From positions 17,666 through 81,665 of the forward strand of contig CAZIKB010000010.1 of assembly GCA_964539665.1 (NCBI GenBank): a stretch of 64,000 nt of DNA. The letters run 5' to 3'. Source of the DNA: CAZIKB01 sp964539665 (GTDB lineage: Bacteria; Zhuqueibacterota; Zhuqueibacteria; Oceanimicrobiales; Oceanimicrobiaceae). Made by a program: the position numbers and the translations under genes. The notes below the pieces were generated by a model. That model was not told where the DNA came from. It worked only from the letters and a program-made list of their open reading frames with translations, and did no database searches. Shown piece by piece: positions 36,120 through 44,364 of this stretch (the stretch's first letter is position 1; every line of letters begins with the position of its first letter).

Positions 36120-36533
36120 TCATTGTTGACTAATTTTATTATTACAATTTTCACACACCCCAAAGAACTCTAACTTGTGATGACGAATGTTAAAAGTAGT
36201 TAGTAGTTTTGCTTGCTTGTTGAGATCATCATTGATAGGCATCTCGAAATCGAGAATTTTTCCACATGATTCGCAAATGAGATGATAGTGTGGTTTAATG
36301 TTTGCTTCGAATCGATCATATGTGCTACCAAAGTGAATTTTTTTTACTAATCCTTGGTCAATGAGAGTAGTAAGGTTACGATAAACAGTACCCAGACTAA
36401 GCTGCGGAAATTCTTTTTTTAATTGTTTATAAAGCCAATCCGCCGTTGGATGGCTTTCTGTTGAACGCAATAATTCTAAAATACGATTGCGTTGTTTGCT
36501 TTGTCTAAATACGATCTCTTCTTTCTTGGACAT
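36120..36533 (-). CDS. perR: Fur-family regulator, PerR type
   Basis: 137 aa. An N-terminal winged helix (about 10-75, LSLGTVYRNLTTLIDQGLV recognition region) precedes a dimerisation domain. Structural Zn Cys4: C87, C90 (CESC) and C127, C130 (CENC). Regulatory-site candidates are H28, H82, H84 and D95. D95 in ILDF corresponds to the Asp that favours peroxide sensing in PerR, where Fur has Glu. The position equivalent to B. subtilis Asp85 is Glu76 here (RFE). Placement before katA and its own palindromic operator support a peroxide-responsive, autoregulated repressor. Confidence 0.88.
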   Translation of the reverse strand: MSKKEEIVFRQSKQRNRILELLRSTESHPTADWLYKQLKKEFPQLSLGTVYRNLTTLIDQGLVKKIHFGSTYDRFEANIKPHYHLICESCGKILDFEMPINDDLNKQAKLLTTFNIRHHKLEFFGVCENCNNKISQQ

Positions 36534-36534
36534 T

Positions 36535-36565
36535 CTTATTAATAATCGTTCCTATTATTAATAAG
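36535..36565. promoter_or_regulatory. Perfect palindromic operator at the perR start
   Basis: Left arm CTTATTAATAAT (36535-36546) and right arm ATTATTAATAAG (36554-36565) are exact reverse complements, 12 bases each, around a 7-base spacer, CGTTCCT. The site begins one base from the perR ATG and overlaps the expected transcription start. AT-rich dyads of this type are bound by Fur/PerR proteins. Expected effect: autorepression. Confidence 0.78.
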
Positions 36566-36568
36566 GTT

Positions 36569-36597
36569 AAAATAGTAACTATAATTATGTTTGTCAA
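36569..36597 (-). promoter_or_regulatory. Sigma-70-like promoter of perR
   Basis: On the minus strand, TTGACA (36597-36592) is separated by exactly 17 bases from TATTTT (36574-36569). Transcription would begin near 36562, inside the palindromic operator. The -35 box is perfect; the -10 matches four of six consensus positions. This gives a very short leader with no evident ribosome-binding site. Confidence 0.55.
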
Positions 36598-36676
36598 GTT
36601 AAAATTTATGTTAACAAATAAAACTTTTGTTCACATTAGTTACATTTTTGATTTTATAGTATAACCAGTGATTGTA

Positions 36677-36720
36677 CAGTTTCTGGAAAACATTCATATT
36701 GTAATGATCACCAGAAACTG
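36677..36720. repeat. 10-base inverted repeat
   Basis: CAGTTTCTGG at 36677-36686 pairs perfectly with CCAGAAACTG at 36711-36720 around a 24-base loop. No T-run follows on either strand, so a terminator is doubtful. Function unknown. Confidence 0.5.
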
Positions 36721-37086
36721 GTTAACTCCGCTACTGAATTCCGTTTGATCTCAGATGCCTGGCAGAAAGCAGTAAGTAACTCATTTTAGTGGTATAAACC
36801 TAATATATTAATGTACTAAAAAAAATCAATGAAATTGTTACATATTTTTAAAATATTACTAGCATTTCGTATGCTAAATTGACTTTCTGCTAAACATTCA
36901 AATCTGTATGTTATCCAAAAGAGGCTTATTTGTAACTTATGAAAAACCTTCCGAATAAAATTCGTGATCCTTATGTTACTTTTCTAAAATAATATGAAAT
37001 TCCTTTACGGGAAATTTCCTTATACTTTAATCCCTTTAATCGTGCTATCCACTTGCCTGCAAAGGTTCTGAGTGGATTTGTTGCCT

Positions 37087-37178
37087 AAATGTGCAACGCA
37101 CTTGGAAACTAAGTTTTTTTGGCGTGAAGCTAAAAATAGGCATAACTTCAGTCATTTCAAGAAGTGCGTCGCACATTT
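37087..37178. repeat. 17-base imperfect inverted repeat after GGDEF gene
   Basis: AAATGTGCAACGCACTT (37087-37103) and AAGTGCGTCGCACATTT (37162-37178) pair over 17 positions with a single mismatch; the loop is 58 bases. Each arm is itself nearly palindromic (GTGC-CGCAC). It lies just downstream of the minus-strand GGDEF gene. This may be a terminator or a small interspersed palindromic element. Confidence 0.55.
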
Positions 37179-37202
37179 GTCACTTTTTGTGAATTATTCA
37201 GG

Positions 37203-38333
37203 CTAACTATGTTTTGCAGCTTTATGAATTTTCATCCCATGCCAGGCGATACAATTACGGCCTAAAGATTTTGCGATATACAGGGCGTCGTCTGCATATT
37301 GAATGAGTGTTTTAGGATCCATTGAATCATCCGGGGAAACCGCGAGTCCCAGAGAGATGGTGAGTTGCTTGTTGGGCAGGGTCTCTTCGTTGGTGAATTC
37401 AGTTTTTTCAATTTTACTACGAAGTTTGTTCGCAACTTCGCGTGCCTGAGCTTTTGAAATTTCAGGAAGCATGATGACAAACTCTTCCCCGCCATACCGG
37501 GCAATGAAATCTGATTTTCTTAATATTTTATCTAATGTAAGCGCTACTTTTTTGAGTACCTCATCTCCCAATATGTGACCATTTAGATCATTGTATACTT
37601 TAAAATGATCAATATCCAGCATTAAAAGGCATAAAGTATGATGATATCGTTTTGCTCTCTGGATTTCTCTTTCGTACCTCTGATTAAAATATCGTCGATT
37701 AGAAAATCCAGTCAAATCATCAGTGATAGAAAGCTCTTTTGTATGTTCATAAAGCAATATATTATTTAGAGAATTAGCGAACTGTTTTGTGGCTTTCGTG
37801 AATAATTCTATTTCCTCTATATTAAAGGAATTGCGGCCATTACGATATAGATTTAACACTCCCAGAGTTTTATTTTTTTCACATATCATCGGAATGCAAA
37901 GGAAGGAGCCAATGTATTTTTTGATACCGGGAAACAGCGTTAATTTGTCGTTGACTTCAGAGGTGTCTTCAACAAGAATGTGTTTTTGGCTTTGAATCGC
38001 TTTGAAAAATATTGTAGTTTCATTCAAATAATTGCTTGTCTTTGTCCATTCCTGCCTCAGACCAAAATGACTTTTAATATTCAGATGGTTCGATTTTTCA
38101 TCGAAAAGCATCAAAGAAAACTGGTTAATACTAAATGAGGTTTTAAAGATACTTTTGGAAAATCTGAGTAATTCGTCAAAGTCCGTAATAGCAGTGAGCG
38201 CGGAAATGATTGAAGAGAGAGATTCCATTAATTTAAATTGTTTTTGCAGTTTTGAATAAGAATCTTCTATTTCTACAAATTTATCATGCAAGTCGTCTAT
38301 TTGCTGTAGTAAGGTTTGAATATCGTTTTCCAT
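37203..38333 (-). CDS. GAF-GGDEF diguanylate cyclase
   Basis: 376 aa, cytosolic. An N-terminal coiled coil (about 1-40) is followed by a GAF domain (about 45-195) and a GGDEF domain (about 200-370). The active-site motif is GGEEF at 281-285 (RYGGEEFVIMLPE). The inhibitory I-site RxxD is present as RKSD at 272-275, five residues before it. The protein should make cyclic di-GMP from two GTP and be subject to product inhibition, with the GAF domain sensing an unknown ligand. It is 23 bases after the GT9-like gene and probably shares its operon. Confidence 0.93.
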   Translation of the reverse strand: MENDIQTLLQQIDDLHDKFVEIEDSYSKLQKQFKLMESLSSIISALTAITDFDELLRFSKSIFKTSFSINQFSLMLFDEKSNHLNIKSHFGLRQEWTKTSNYLNETTIFFKAIQSQKHILVEDTSEVNDKLTLFPGIKKYIGSFLCIPMICEKNKTLGVLNLYRNGRNSFNIEEIELFTKATKQFANSLNNILLYEHTKELSITDDLTGFSNRRYFNQRYEREIQRAKRYHHTLCLLMLDIDHFKVYNDLNGHILGDEVLKKVALTLDKILRKSDFIARYGGEEFVIMLPEISKAQAREVANKLRSKIEKTEFTNEETLPNKQLTISLGLAVSPDDSMDPKTLIQYADDALYIAKSLGRNCIAWHGMKIHKAAKHS

Positions 38334-38356
38334 AACGTAATGATTAATTAAATGAC

Positions 38357-38944
38357 TTACTGAGCTGTTTTATTCCACTCGCTTTCCTGAATTTTCCTGT
38401 TTCCCATCACAGTTATGTATTTTACCATCGCACTGTATTTGTTTGCTAATTCTTCCATAGCATTTACTCTTATGCCGAAATTATAAAAGCTGGATTTTTT
38501 TCTACTATAAAAACATACTTTTAAGGGTGCGCCGCATAATTGAAAAAGCTTTATGCACAGCAAATCAAAGGTGAATAAAAAATCCAATGCGACATCATAA
38601 GAAGAGCCTTCAAAATGTTTCTTCAACGAATCTTTTGGTAATCCAAAGACATTTATATGTTGATTTGAAAAAGGTAATATCTCTACGTTGAGTTGGTGCT
38701 CCAGAATAGTGGCCATTTCAACTTTTGCAATGACGGTTATGTTCCACTGAGGTCGTTTTGTTTTAAGTTCTGCAAGTGATTTAAGCGCCACGCCAAAATG
38801 TTCAATTTTGTGGGGCATAAATATCAAAATATTCTTTGCTTCAGTTAAATGATTGATAATATTAATTGTTGGAGACTTTTTGCTAAAGTGAAATTTAATT
38901 CGAAGCGCTAATGCAACTATGCCTGCAAAAATATTATTGTTCAT
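38357..38944 (-). CDS. GT9-like single-domain protein, function unknown
   Basis: 195 aa with alternating strands and helices. NILIFMPHKIEHFGVALKSL, a later SSYDVALDF and LFQLCGAPLKVCFYS resemble the N-terminal Rossmann half of heptosyltransferase-like GT9 proteins (the YDxxxDL and SGAPxRVGF region). The C-terminal nucleotide-sugar domain is absent, so catalysis as a GT9 enzyme is unlikely. It lies 83 bases downstream of the HhH/beta-barrel gene. The relationship is by pattern only; I cannot assign a role. Confidence 0.55.
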   Translation of the reverse strand: MNNNIFAGIVALALRIKFHFSKKSPTINIINHLTEAKNILIFMPHKIEHFGVALKSLAELKTKRPQWNITVIAKVEMATILEHQLNVEILPFSNQHINVFGLPKDSLKKHFEGSSYDVALDFLFTFDLLCIKLFQLCGAPLKVCFYSRKKSSFYNFGIRVNAMEELANKYSAMVKYITVMGNRKIQESEWNKTAQ

Positions 38945-39027
38945 AAGTGAATTTTTACCTTATCGATTGAATATTAATAACAATATAATGAAAATCTTAC
39001 CACGTAGTCAATAATAAAATGTTTTAT

Positions 39028-41028
39028 TTACAATTTCATTTCTATTTGAAAACCAGTCTTGCGATCAATTTTACCTCTGATTTTGGTCGGGTCATTGTCA
39101 TTAGCCTTCAAATCGTTGTGAAAGGTCTCAGAATATTTCACCGAGAGTTGCAAAAATTTTACAGGTTTATATTTCACCATCAGATACCAGCGGTTGCCTC
39201 TACCCAATAATGCCTGATTTGTAACCATACCAGGCAGGTCATGTTCATATTGAAAAATCGCTGCATCATAAGAATCTGTTTCAAAAAAGCTAAGCCGGCC
39301 CAATATCTGCAGTTGGCTTTTTGGTTGCAGCCTGATTTCCTGGTACATCATAATTCCATCATCTTTCGTGATATCCCCGGTAAAGGCATATCTTTTTTGC
39401 CGGTATTTCACATATTCAAATCGACTTCTCAGCCGCACTCGAGGTGATACACGATATTCTAATTGTAACCGCCATTGGGTTTTGTGTTTTGCTATTGTTT
39501 CTGGTTTTATTCGGGTTAATTCATCTGCAAATTTCTGCGTTTCCTGACCATGTTTGGAGCGAAAACGAAAAGTTAGCTGCCATTGCTTATTTAGCTTCTG
39601 TTCAATCTGGGCCAAAAATTCCTGACCTTCAGTTGGCTGCGGATTAAAATATGTACTCCACGGATGTTTAAAGATATCATAATAAACGCTGAGGTTTGAA
39701 GTTGTGGTTAATTTATATTTTAATCCGGTGTAATACCCGGTTTCATTTTGGGTAGTGCCATTACTATCCCCAAAGCCAAAACCGTGCAGGTTCTGAAATT
39801 CTTTTTGGTAGTCGCGATAAAGAAAGGCTAATTGCATGGAACCGTAATCTATTTGAGCTCCCGAAATTAAAGCCAGACCACCGTTTTGGGAACGGGCAAC
39901 TTCGCCAAATAATATGAAGTTATCCTTAGACCAAGCCCAATCAATACCCAGCACCGAATTTTCCTTGCCGCGAAATTTAAAGCGATTTCTGGTGAAATCC
40001 GTATCGTAAAGTAATTTATTAAAAGCAGAAAAATAGCCTGTTACGCCAATCGATAATCCTTCAGGATTTATATACCTGACTCGACCGCCAAATACGGATT
40101 CAGAAATCAGATCTTTTTTTGATTTTTCATTTTCAGTGCGATGAAAACCAGTTTGCACCAATCCCGATACTTCATTCTCTGAGACAGGAGTGGCGTCTAA
40201 TTTATTCCGGGAGAAAAAAGCGATGAATTGAAATGGTCCCGCGGTTAATGTGCCGGCGCCGCCCCAAAATGACGCGTTTTCATCAACACCTGAGTAGCCT
40301 TTTATTCCACGTTCTCTTTTTTTAGTTGGATACACGCTGGCAGCGCTTTTGGAAAAGCCGTAAGGTCCCCACAAAACGAGTCCCTGGCCAATTTCTAACT
40401 GGTAGTTGCCGATTAACATGAAGAAATTTTTGGATATTTCCATTGATAAATAATAAAGCCTGAGATCATCCCAACGACTTTCACCGCTGTCTTTCTCTAA
40501 AAGCAAGCCGCCCTGAATTATATTGTTAATATCAAATCGCAATCTGTTATAAATTTTCTCAGATGAATTTTCATACCCGGCGTTTTCGACTTCTTCAGGT
40601 TGAGAGCTTCGATTAGACACCCGGCTACGCCAGCTTAGCTTGTTTCTTTTAACAACTTTAGGACGAACGCTTGGTATGTAAACCAGCGCTTGCAGATATT
40701 CGAAAATTTCAGTGTTAACGCTTTGAACCAGAAGTAATTCTATTTTTGATTTAAATGGGCCGTGTTTTTTTCGATATTGTATGATTTCAAGCGCTAAACC
40801 AGGCGGTAGGCCAGGAATGGCCTCAAGCTTCTGTAAATTCACACTATTAAGATTGAGGGGATGTTCTTGTAAATTAAGAATGATCTCAAGCAGCGCGGAT
40901 TGTTCAGAACTTTCTTCCTGTTCTTCCAAAAGTTTCTCTGTGATGGTTTCCTGGCCGAATAGTGAAACAGGCAAAATGATAAGGAAGAAAAAGGCGAAAA
41001 TCAGATTGATAGAATTATTTGTTTTCAA
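39028..41028 (-). CDS. Helix-hairpin-helix protein with beta-barrel-like C-terminus
   Basis: 666 aa. The signal peptide is at 1-25 (ending SLFGQ). Residues about 45-110 carry ComEA-like HhH motifs: LNLNSVNLQKLEAIPGLPPG and GPFKSKIELLLVQSV. The remaining 500 residues consist of alternating amphipathic strands ending in a charged residue and KTGFQIEMKL, typical of an outer-membrane barrel. Proteins with this organisation are widespread in Bacteroidetes and relatives but remain uncharacterised. DNA binding at the surface is possible from the HhH but unproven. Confidence 0.78.
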   Translation of the reverse strand: MKTNNSINLIFAFFFLIILPVSLFGQETITEKLLEEQEESSEQSALLEIILNLQEHPLNLNSVNLQKLEAIPGLPPGLALEIIQYRKKHGPFKSKIELLLVQSVNTEIFEYLQALVYIPSVRPKVVKRNKLSWRSRVSNRSSQPEEVENAGYENSSEKIYNRLRFDINNIIQGGLLLEKDSGESRWDDLRLYYLSMEISKNFFMLIGNYQLEIGQGLVLWGPYGFSKSAASVYPTKKRERGIKGYSGVDENASFWGGAGTLTAGPFQFIAFFSRNKLDATPVSENEVSGLVQTGFHRTENEKSKKDLISESVFGGRVRYINPEGLSIGVTGYFSAFNKLLYDTDFTRNRFKFRGKENSVLGIDWAWSKDNFILFGEVARSQNGGLALISGAQIDYGSMQLAFLYRDYQKEFQNLHGFGFGDSNGTTQNETGYYTGLKYKLTTTSNLSVYYDIFKHPWSTYFNPQPTEGQEFLAQIEQKLNKQWQLTFRFRSKHGQETQKFADELTRIKPETIAKHKTQWRLQLEYRVSPRVRLRSRFEYVKYRQKRYAFTGDITKDDGIMMYQEIRLQPKSQLQILGRLSFFETDSYDAAIFQYEHDLPGMVTNQALLGRGNRWYLMVKYKPVKFLQLSVKYSETFHNDLKANDNDPTKIRGKIDRKTGFQIEMKL

Positions 41029-41185
41029 ATTTTAATAGCAAAATGATTTTGGACAAAATGATTATAAAAGCAATTTTAATAAAATTAATTAGTGTTTGAT
41101 CGAAAACCAGTGAATATGGACGATTGCTGTATTAGCAAATAGAAATTAAGTAAATTCTCATTCTTCCACGACTCCGTCAATCCAT

Positions 41186-42043
41186 TTACCGGTCAGTTTT
41201 TCCTAATATAAATGAAATGGACATCTGATGAGTGAGCCCTAAATCATTGTGGGTGAAAAATGCGTAATCCACAGTGAATGGTTGAACCTTTATCCCGAAA
41301 CCTGCAGAGAATCGGCTGGGATTATTGGCTGTCCCAATTCGTAATGCCAGATTGTCAAATGGTTTAAATTCTGCTCCAAACCTTACTTCCCCGGTGAATC
41401 GCACATCTTTAAATATTTCAAGATTCAGAATGAGATTTGCGACTGGTTGAGTGGAAAAACCGGTTTTAAAGCTCTGAGGTATCCGCTCTTTTTCCCGGCC
41501 TATTTCTGGCCGGTTAATATTTTTTGCAAGAAAACCCCAGGAAATATGTGGAGTAATCGGGACAAGTAAACCTAAATCAATACCAGGTTTACCGGTAGAG
41601 CCATAATCCTCAATTTGCAGCCTTTGATATCTGACACACACACTATAGTACAATTTTTGTCTGTAATGATGGCTGTACGCAATGGCAATCATTTGCTCTT
41701 TGTAGATACTGTTACCAAACGTTAAAAATCCAACACTCAGCCGGCGACCCCAAACAGGAGCGCTGATAGCTGCGGTACCAAAGTGAAGGTCTTTTAAGCC
41801 AAACGGTTTTTGGTAAAACAGTGAGATCTCAGTCGAGAGTAATTGGCTTAAGCCGCCTGGATTTAAGAATATTGCATCGGCGGTATTGGCCAATGCCACG
41901 TAGGTTGCTCCCATACCCAGCGACCTTGCCCCGGTGGGTAAATCTTCAAATCCAGCTTTCAGATTGCTGAATAAAATAAAACTGATTCCAAAAATAAATA
42001 GGATGAGTCTGTAACTTTTTATTATCTGAGTTAATTTCAACAT
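41186..42043 (-). CDS. PorV/PorQ-like outer-membrane beta-barrel protein
   Basis: 285 aa with a signal segment (about 10-30) and the family opening GARSLGMGATYVALANTADA followed by LNPGGLS. This is shared by PorV/PorQ and the related UPF0164/FadL-like barrels. Later strands and the terminal aromatic-rich MSISFILGK fit a barrel. PorV shuttles T9SS cargo to the attachment complex. With a PorD-like gene transcribed divergently next door, a T9SS role is attractive, but many paralogues of this family occur in such genomes. Confidence 0.72.
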   Translation of the reverse strand: MLKLTQIIKSYRLILFIFGISFILFSNLKAGFEDLPTGARSLGMGATYVALANTADAIFLNPGGLSQLLSTEISLFYQKPFGLKDLHFGTAAISAPVWGRRLSVGFLTFGNSIYKEQMIAIAYSHHYRQKLYYSVCVRYQRLQIEDYGSTGKPGIDLGLLVPITPHISWGFLAKNINRPEIGREKERIPQSFKTGFSTQPVANLILNLEIFKDVRFTGEVRFGAEFKPFDNLALRIGTANNPSRFSAGFGIKVQPFTVDYAFFTHNDLGLTHQMSISFILGKTDR

Positions 42044-42185
42044 CTTACTAATAATAATTTTCTTGACTATCTTGCTTTAGTTGTTATATTTATTTAAGAA
42101 ACTGATGTAGCGCACAACCATCGTCAATAATACAAGCCACTGTCGAGATTTTCTTAAACAAAAACTTGTTTGGGAGGGAAGAATC

Positions 42186-43079
42186 GTGAACAAAATAAAG
42201 CTCCCTGATTTACCTTGCAATTTAACGAATTTTTTGATTCCTCTGTTTATTTTTAATTTTTTAATACTTAATTCTTCAGTTTTGATTGGAGGTTCAGTAA
42301 AAGCCAAAGTCAATGTTATCGTTGACAGACTGCCTCTGGATAAACAAGAGAAAATGAAAGATTTCCATAACGTCGTTAAAGATTATATCGACAATAACAA
42401 TTGGCTTGAAGATGATGATAGAATGCCAATCGAAGTTACTTTACAACTATTCTTAACAGATGTTCCATCAAATATTGAAGACAGATATCAATGTGAATTT
42501 CTCATTTCGAGCTCGGATGTTCAATATTTTGATAGACGTTTTCGATTCCCATATCAATGGGGTGAATCATTGGTATATAGCGAACAAGCAATTGAACCTC
42601 ATACTGGTGTTATAGATTTTTATATGAACATGATTTTAGCAAGCGATTTAGATAAATACCGAGGATTCGGCGGAGACTTTTATTATAAAAAAGCTCAAAG
42701 CATCGCGGCTCTTGGGAAATTTGTCCGAACGGAATTTATCACCGGCTGGACTGAACGCGATGAATTGATTAAAAAGGTGTTTCAAGAGCCGTTTATCACT
42801 TTTCGTGAAATGAAAGATTTTTACTTTTATGGACTATATGTTCTTAAAGAAAAGAAAGAAGAAGCCCTCAAGAACATTAAAATTGCTCTGGATAAGCTTG
42901 AAACGGTCCTGGATGCTAAAGCCGATTTGGACGCGCCCGGACAGTTTTTAAATGCTCATTATCTTGAAATGATAGATATATTCAAAGATACAAAAAACCG
43001 AAACGAGGTATTTAAAAAGTTAATAAAAATTGATCCCGATCATAAAAAGCTGTACGAAGAGCATATTAGTGATTTGTAA
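42186..43079 (+). CDS. DUF4835/PorD-like T9SS-associated protein
   Basis: 297 aa, GTG or ATG near 42186, with a hydrophobic N-terminal segment (about 10-32). The body follows the DUF4835 pattern: KAKVNVIVDRLP, a KDYIDNNNW segment, VTLQLFLTDVPSN, YQCEFLISSS, IDFYMNMILASDLDKYRGFGGDFYY and a helical C-terminus ending in HKKLYEEH. The family contains PorD, linked to T9SS assembly in Bacteroidetes. It is divergent from the PorV-like gene. Remote homology judged by eye, so exact T9SS function is likely but not proven. Confidence 0.72.
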   Translation: MNKIKLPDLPCNLTNFLIPLFIFNFLILNSSVLIGGSVKAKVNVIVDRLPLDKQEKMKDFHNVVKDYIDNNNWLEDDDRMPIEVTLQLFLTDVPSNIEDRYQCEFLISSSDVQYFDRRFRFPYQWGESLVYSEQAIEPHTGVIDFYMNMILASDLDKYRGFGGDFYYKKAQSIAALGKFVRTEFITGWTERDELIKKVFQEPFITFREMKDFYFYGLYVLKEKKEEALKNIKIALDKLETVLDAKADLDAPGQFLNAHYLEMIDIFKDTKNRNEVFKKLIKIDPDHKKLYEEHISDL

Positions 43080-43100
43080 ATTAATTTCCTGACAGAATTA

Positions 43101-44165
43101 TTACCGGTCTCTGTCTTCGGGTAATTCAATCAAATAAGTTGCTTTTAATACCTTAAATCCATCCTCAGTTTGGTAGGCAAGTTCGGCTTCTTTCCCTTTT
43201 CTGCCGAGAATAGTGGCACAACCGACTTCGCCGTCCTTATTTACAGCAACAAATTTATCCTGAACTCTGGCTTTATCCGCACCGCCATTGATATCAATGA
43301 TACGCTGGCAAATAGCTTCACATGCTTTTTGTGGAGACATGCCGCTGCGCATTTTTTCAACCACGAAAAAGCTTCCACATGTTCGAATTACTTCCTCGCC
43401 GCGTCCGGTGGCTCCGGCGGCTCCGACTTCATTGTCGACGTAAAGGCCGGCGCCGATTATTGGAGAATCGCCAATTCGTCCAGGGATTTTCCAGGCTAAA
43501 CCGCTGGTAGTAGTAATGCCAGCGACATTACCTTCGCGGTCAATTCCCAGGACATTGATTGTGCCGGTAGCTCTTTCTTCTTCCTGGTATTTTCCATCAA
43601 CTGGCGGGAACCAATCATCTTTGTCGCTAAGGTTTTCTTTCCATTTCAGCCAGCGTAGACGGGCTTTTTCTGTTAGCAGATTCTCTTCTTTGAAGCCGTG
43701 CATCCTGGCAAATTTCAACGCGCCTTTTCCCACTAAATGGATGTGATCCGTACGCTCCATGACCAGGCGCGCCACAGAACATGGAGTCTTGATGCCCTCC
43801 AAACAGGCCACTGAACCACAGTTGTGAGTCGGACCATACATGATCGAGGCATCCAATTGTACTACTCCTTCTTCGTTTGGCCAACCGCCATATCCCACAG
43901 ATGTATCTTCAGGATCCAGTTCAACCACATTTGCGCCTCTTTCTATCGCGTCGAGAATATGGCCATTCTGACTTAAAATTTTCCAGGCAGGTGTAAGAAC
44001 TTCTGTCCCCCATTTTTCACCACGACTACACAAGACTATCGGTAATTTTCCGCCAGACTTTGCAGGTGAAGATTTGATTTCAGGTAATTTGCCAAGAAAT
44101 GGCGTTGTAAGTCCAACCGCTGTTGCTTTGATTATGAAGTCTCTTCGATTTATACTTTTTGGCAT
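43101..44165 (-). CDS. Tat-exported glycosylasparaginase-family Ntn hydrolase
   Basis: 354 aa. The N-terminal twin-arginine motif NRRDFIIKA and the hydrophobic stretch after it point to Tat export. The Ntn cleavage site is GT in ATGTINVLGID, making Thr202 the nucleophile exposed by autocleavage; the downstream ITTTSGLAWK and GRIGDSPIIGAGLY segments match N4-(beta-N-acetylglucosaminyl)-asparaginases. The enzyme would cleave the GlcNAc-Asn bond of glycopeptides or act as a beta-aspartyl peptidase. Convergent with the PorD-like gene across 21 bases. Confidence 0.88.
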   Translation of the reverse strand: MPKSINRRDFIIKATAVGLTTPFLGKLPEIKSSPAKSGGKLPIVLCSRGEKWGTEVLTPAWKILSQNGHILDAIERGANVVELDPEDTSVGYGGWPNEEGVVQLDASIMYGPTHNCGSVACLEGIKTPCSVARLVMERTDHIHLVGKGALKFARMHGFKEENLLTEKARLRWLKWKENLSDKDDWFPPVDGKYQEEERATGTINVLGIDREGNVAGITTTSGLAWKIPGRIGDSPIIGAGLYVDNEVGAAGATGRGEEVIRTCGSFFVVEKMRSGMSPQKACEAICQRIIDINGGADKARVQDKFVAVNKDGEVGCATILGRKGKEAELAYQTEDGFKVLKATYLIELPEDRDR

Positions 44166-44364
44166 TAGTCACCTCCGGAAAACAAAAAATTATTCCAATA
44201 GTTAATAAATATGATGTTAAAATACAGAAAATAATGAAATAGCCGAATTGGGTTATAGATAATAGTAATAAAAGTGATTAGAGTCAAGGGCGGAACAAAT
44301 TTATATTGGATTTGTTTGAAAATTATGGTATATTTTCTTTTTAAATATGAACGGAGTATAAAAT

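Larger units (their letters stand above)
36598..37202. other. Intergenic region with two inverted repeats
   Basis: About 600 AT-rich bases between the perR promoter and the end of the GGDEF gene. No coding frame is supported. It holds the two inverted repeats described separately (36677-36720 and 37087-37178). Confidence 0.4.
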
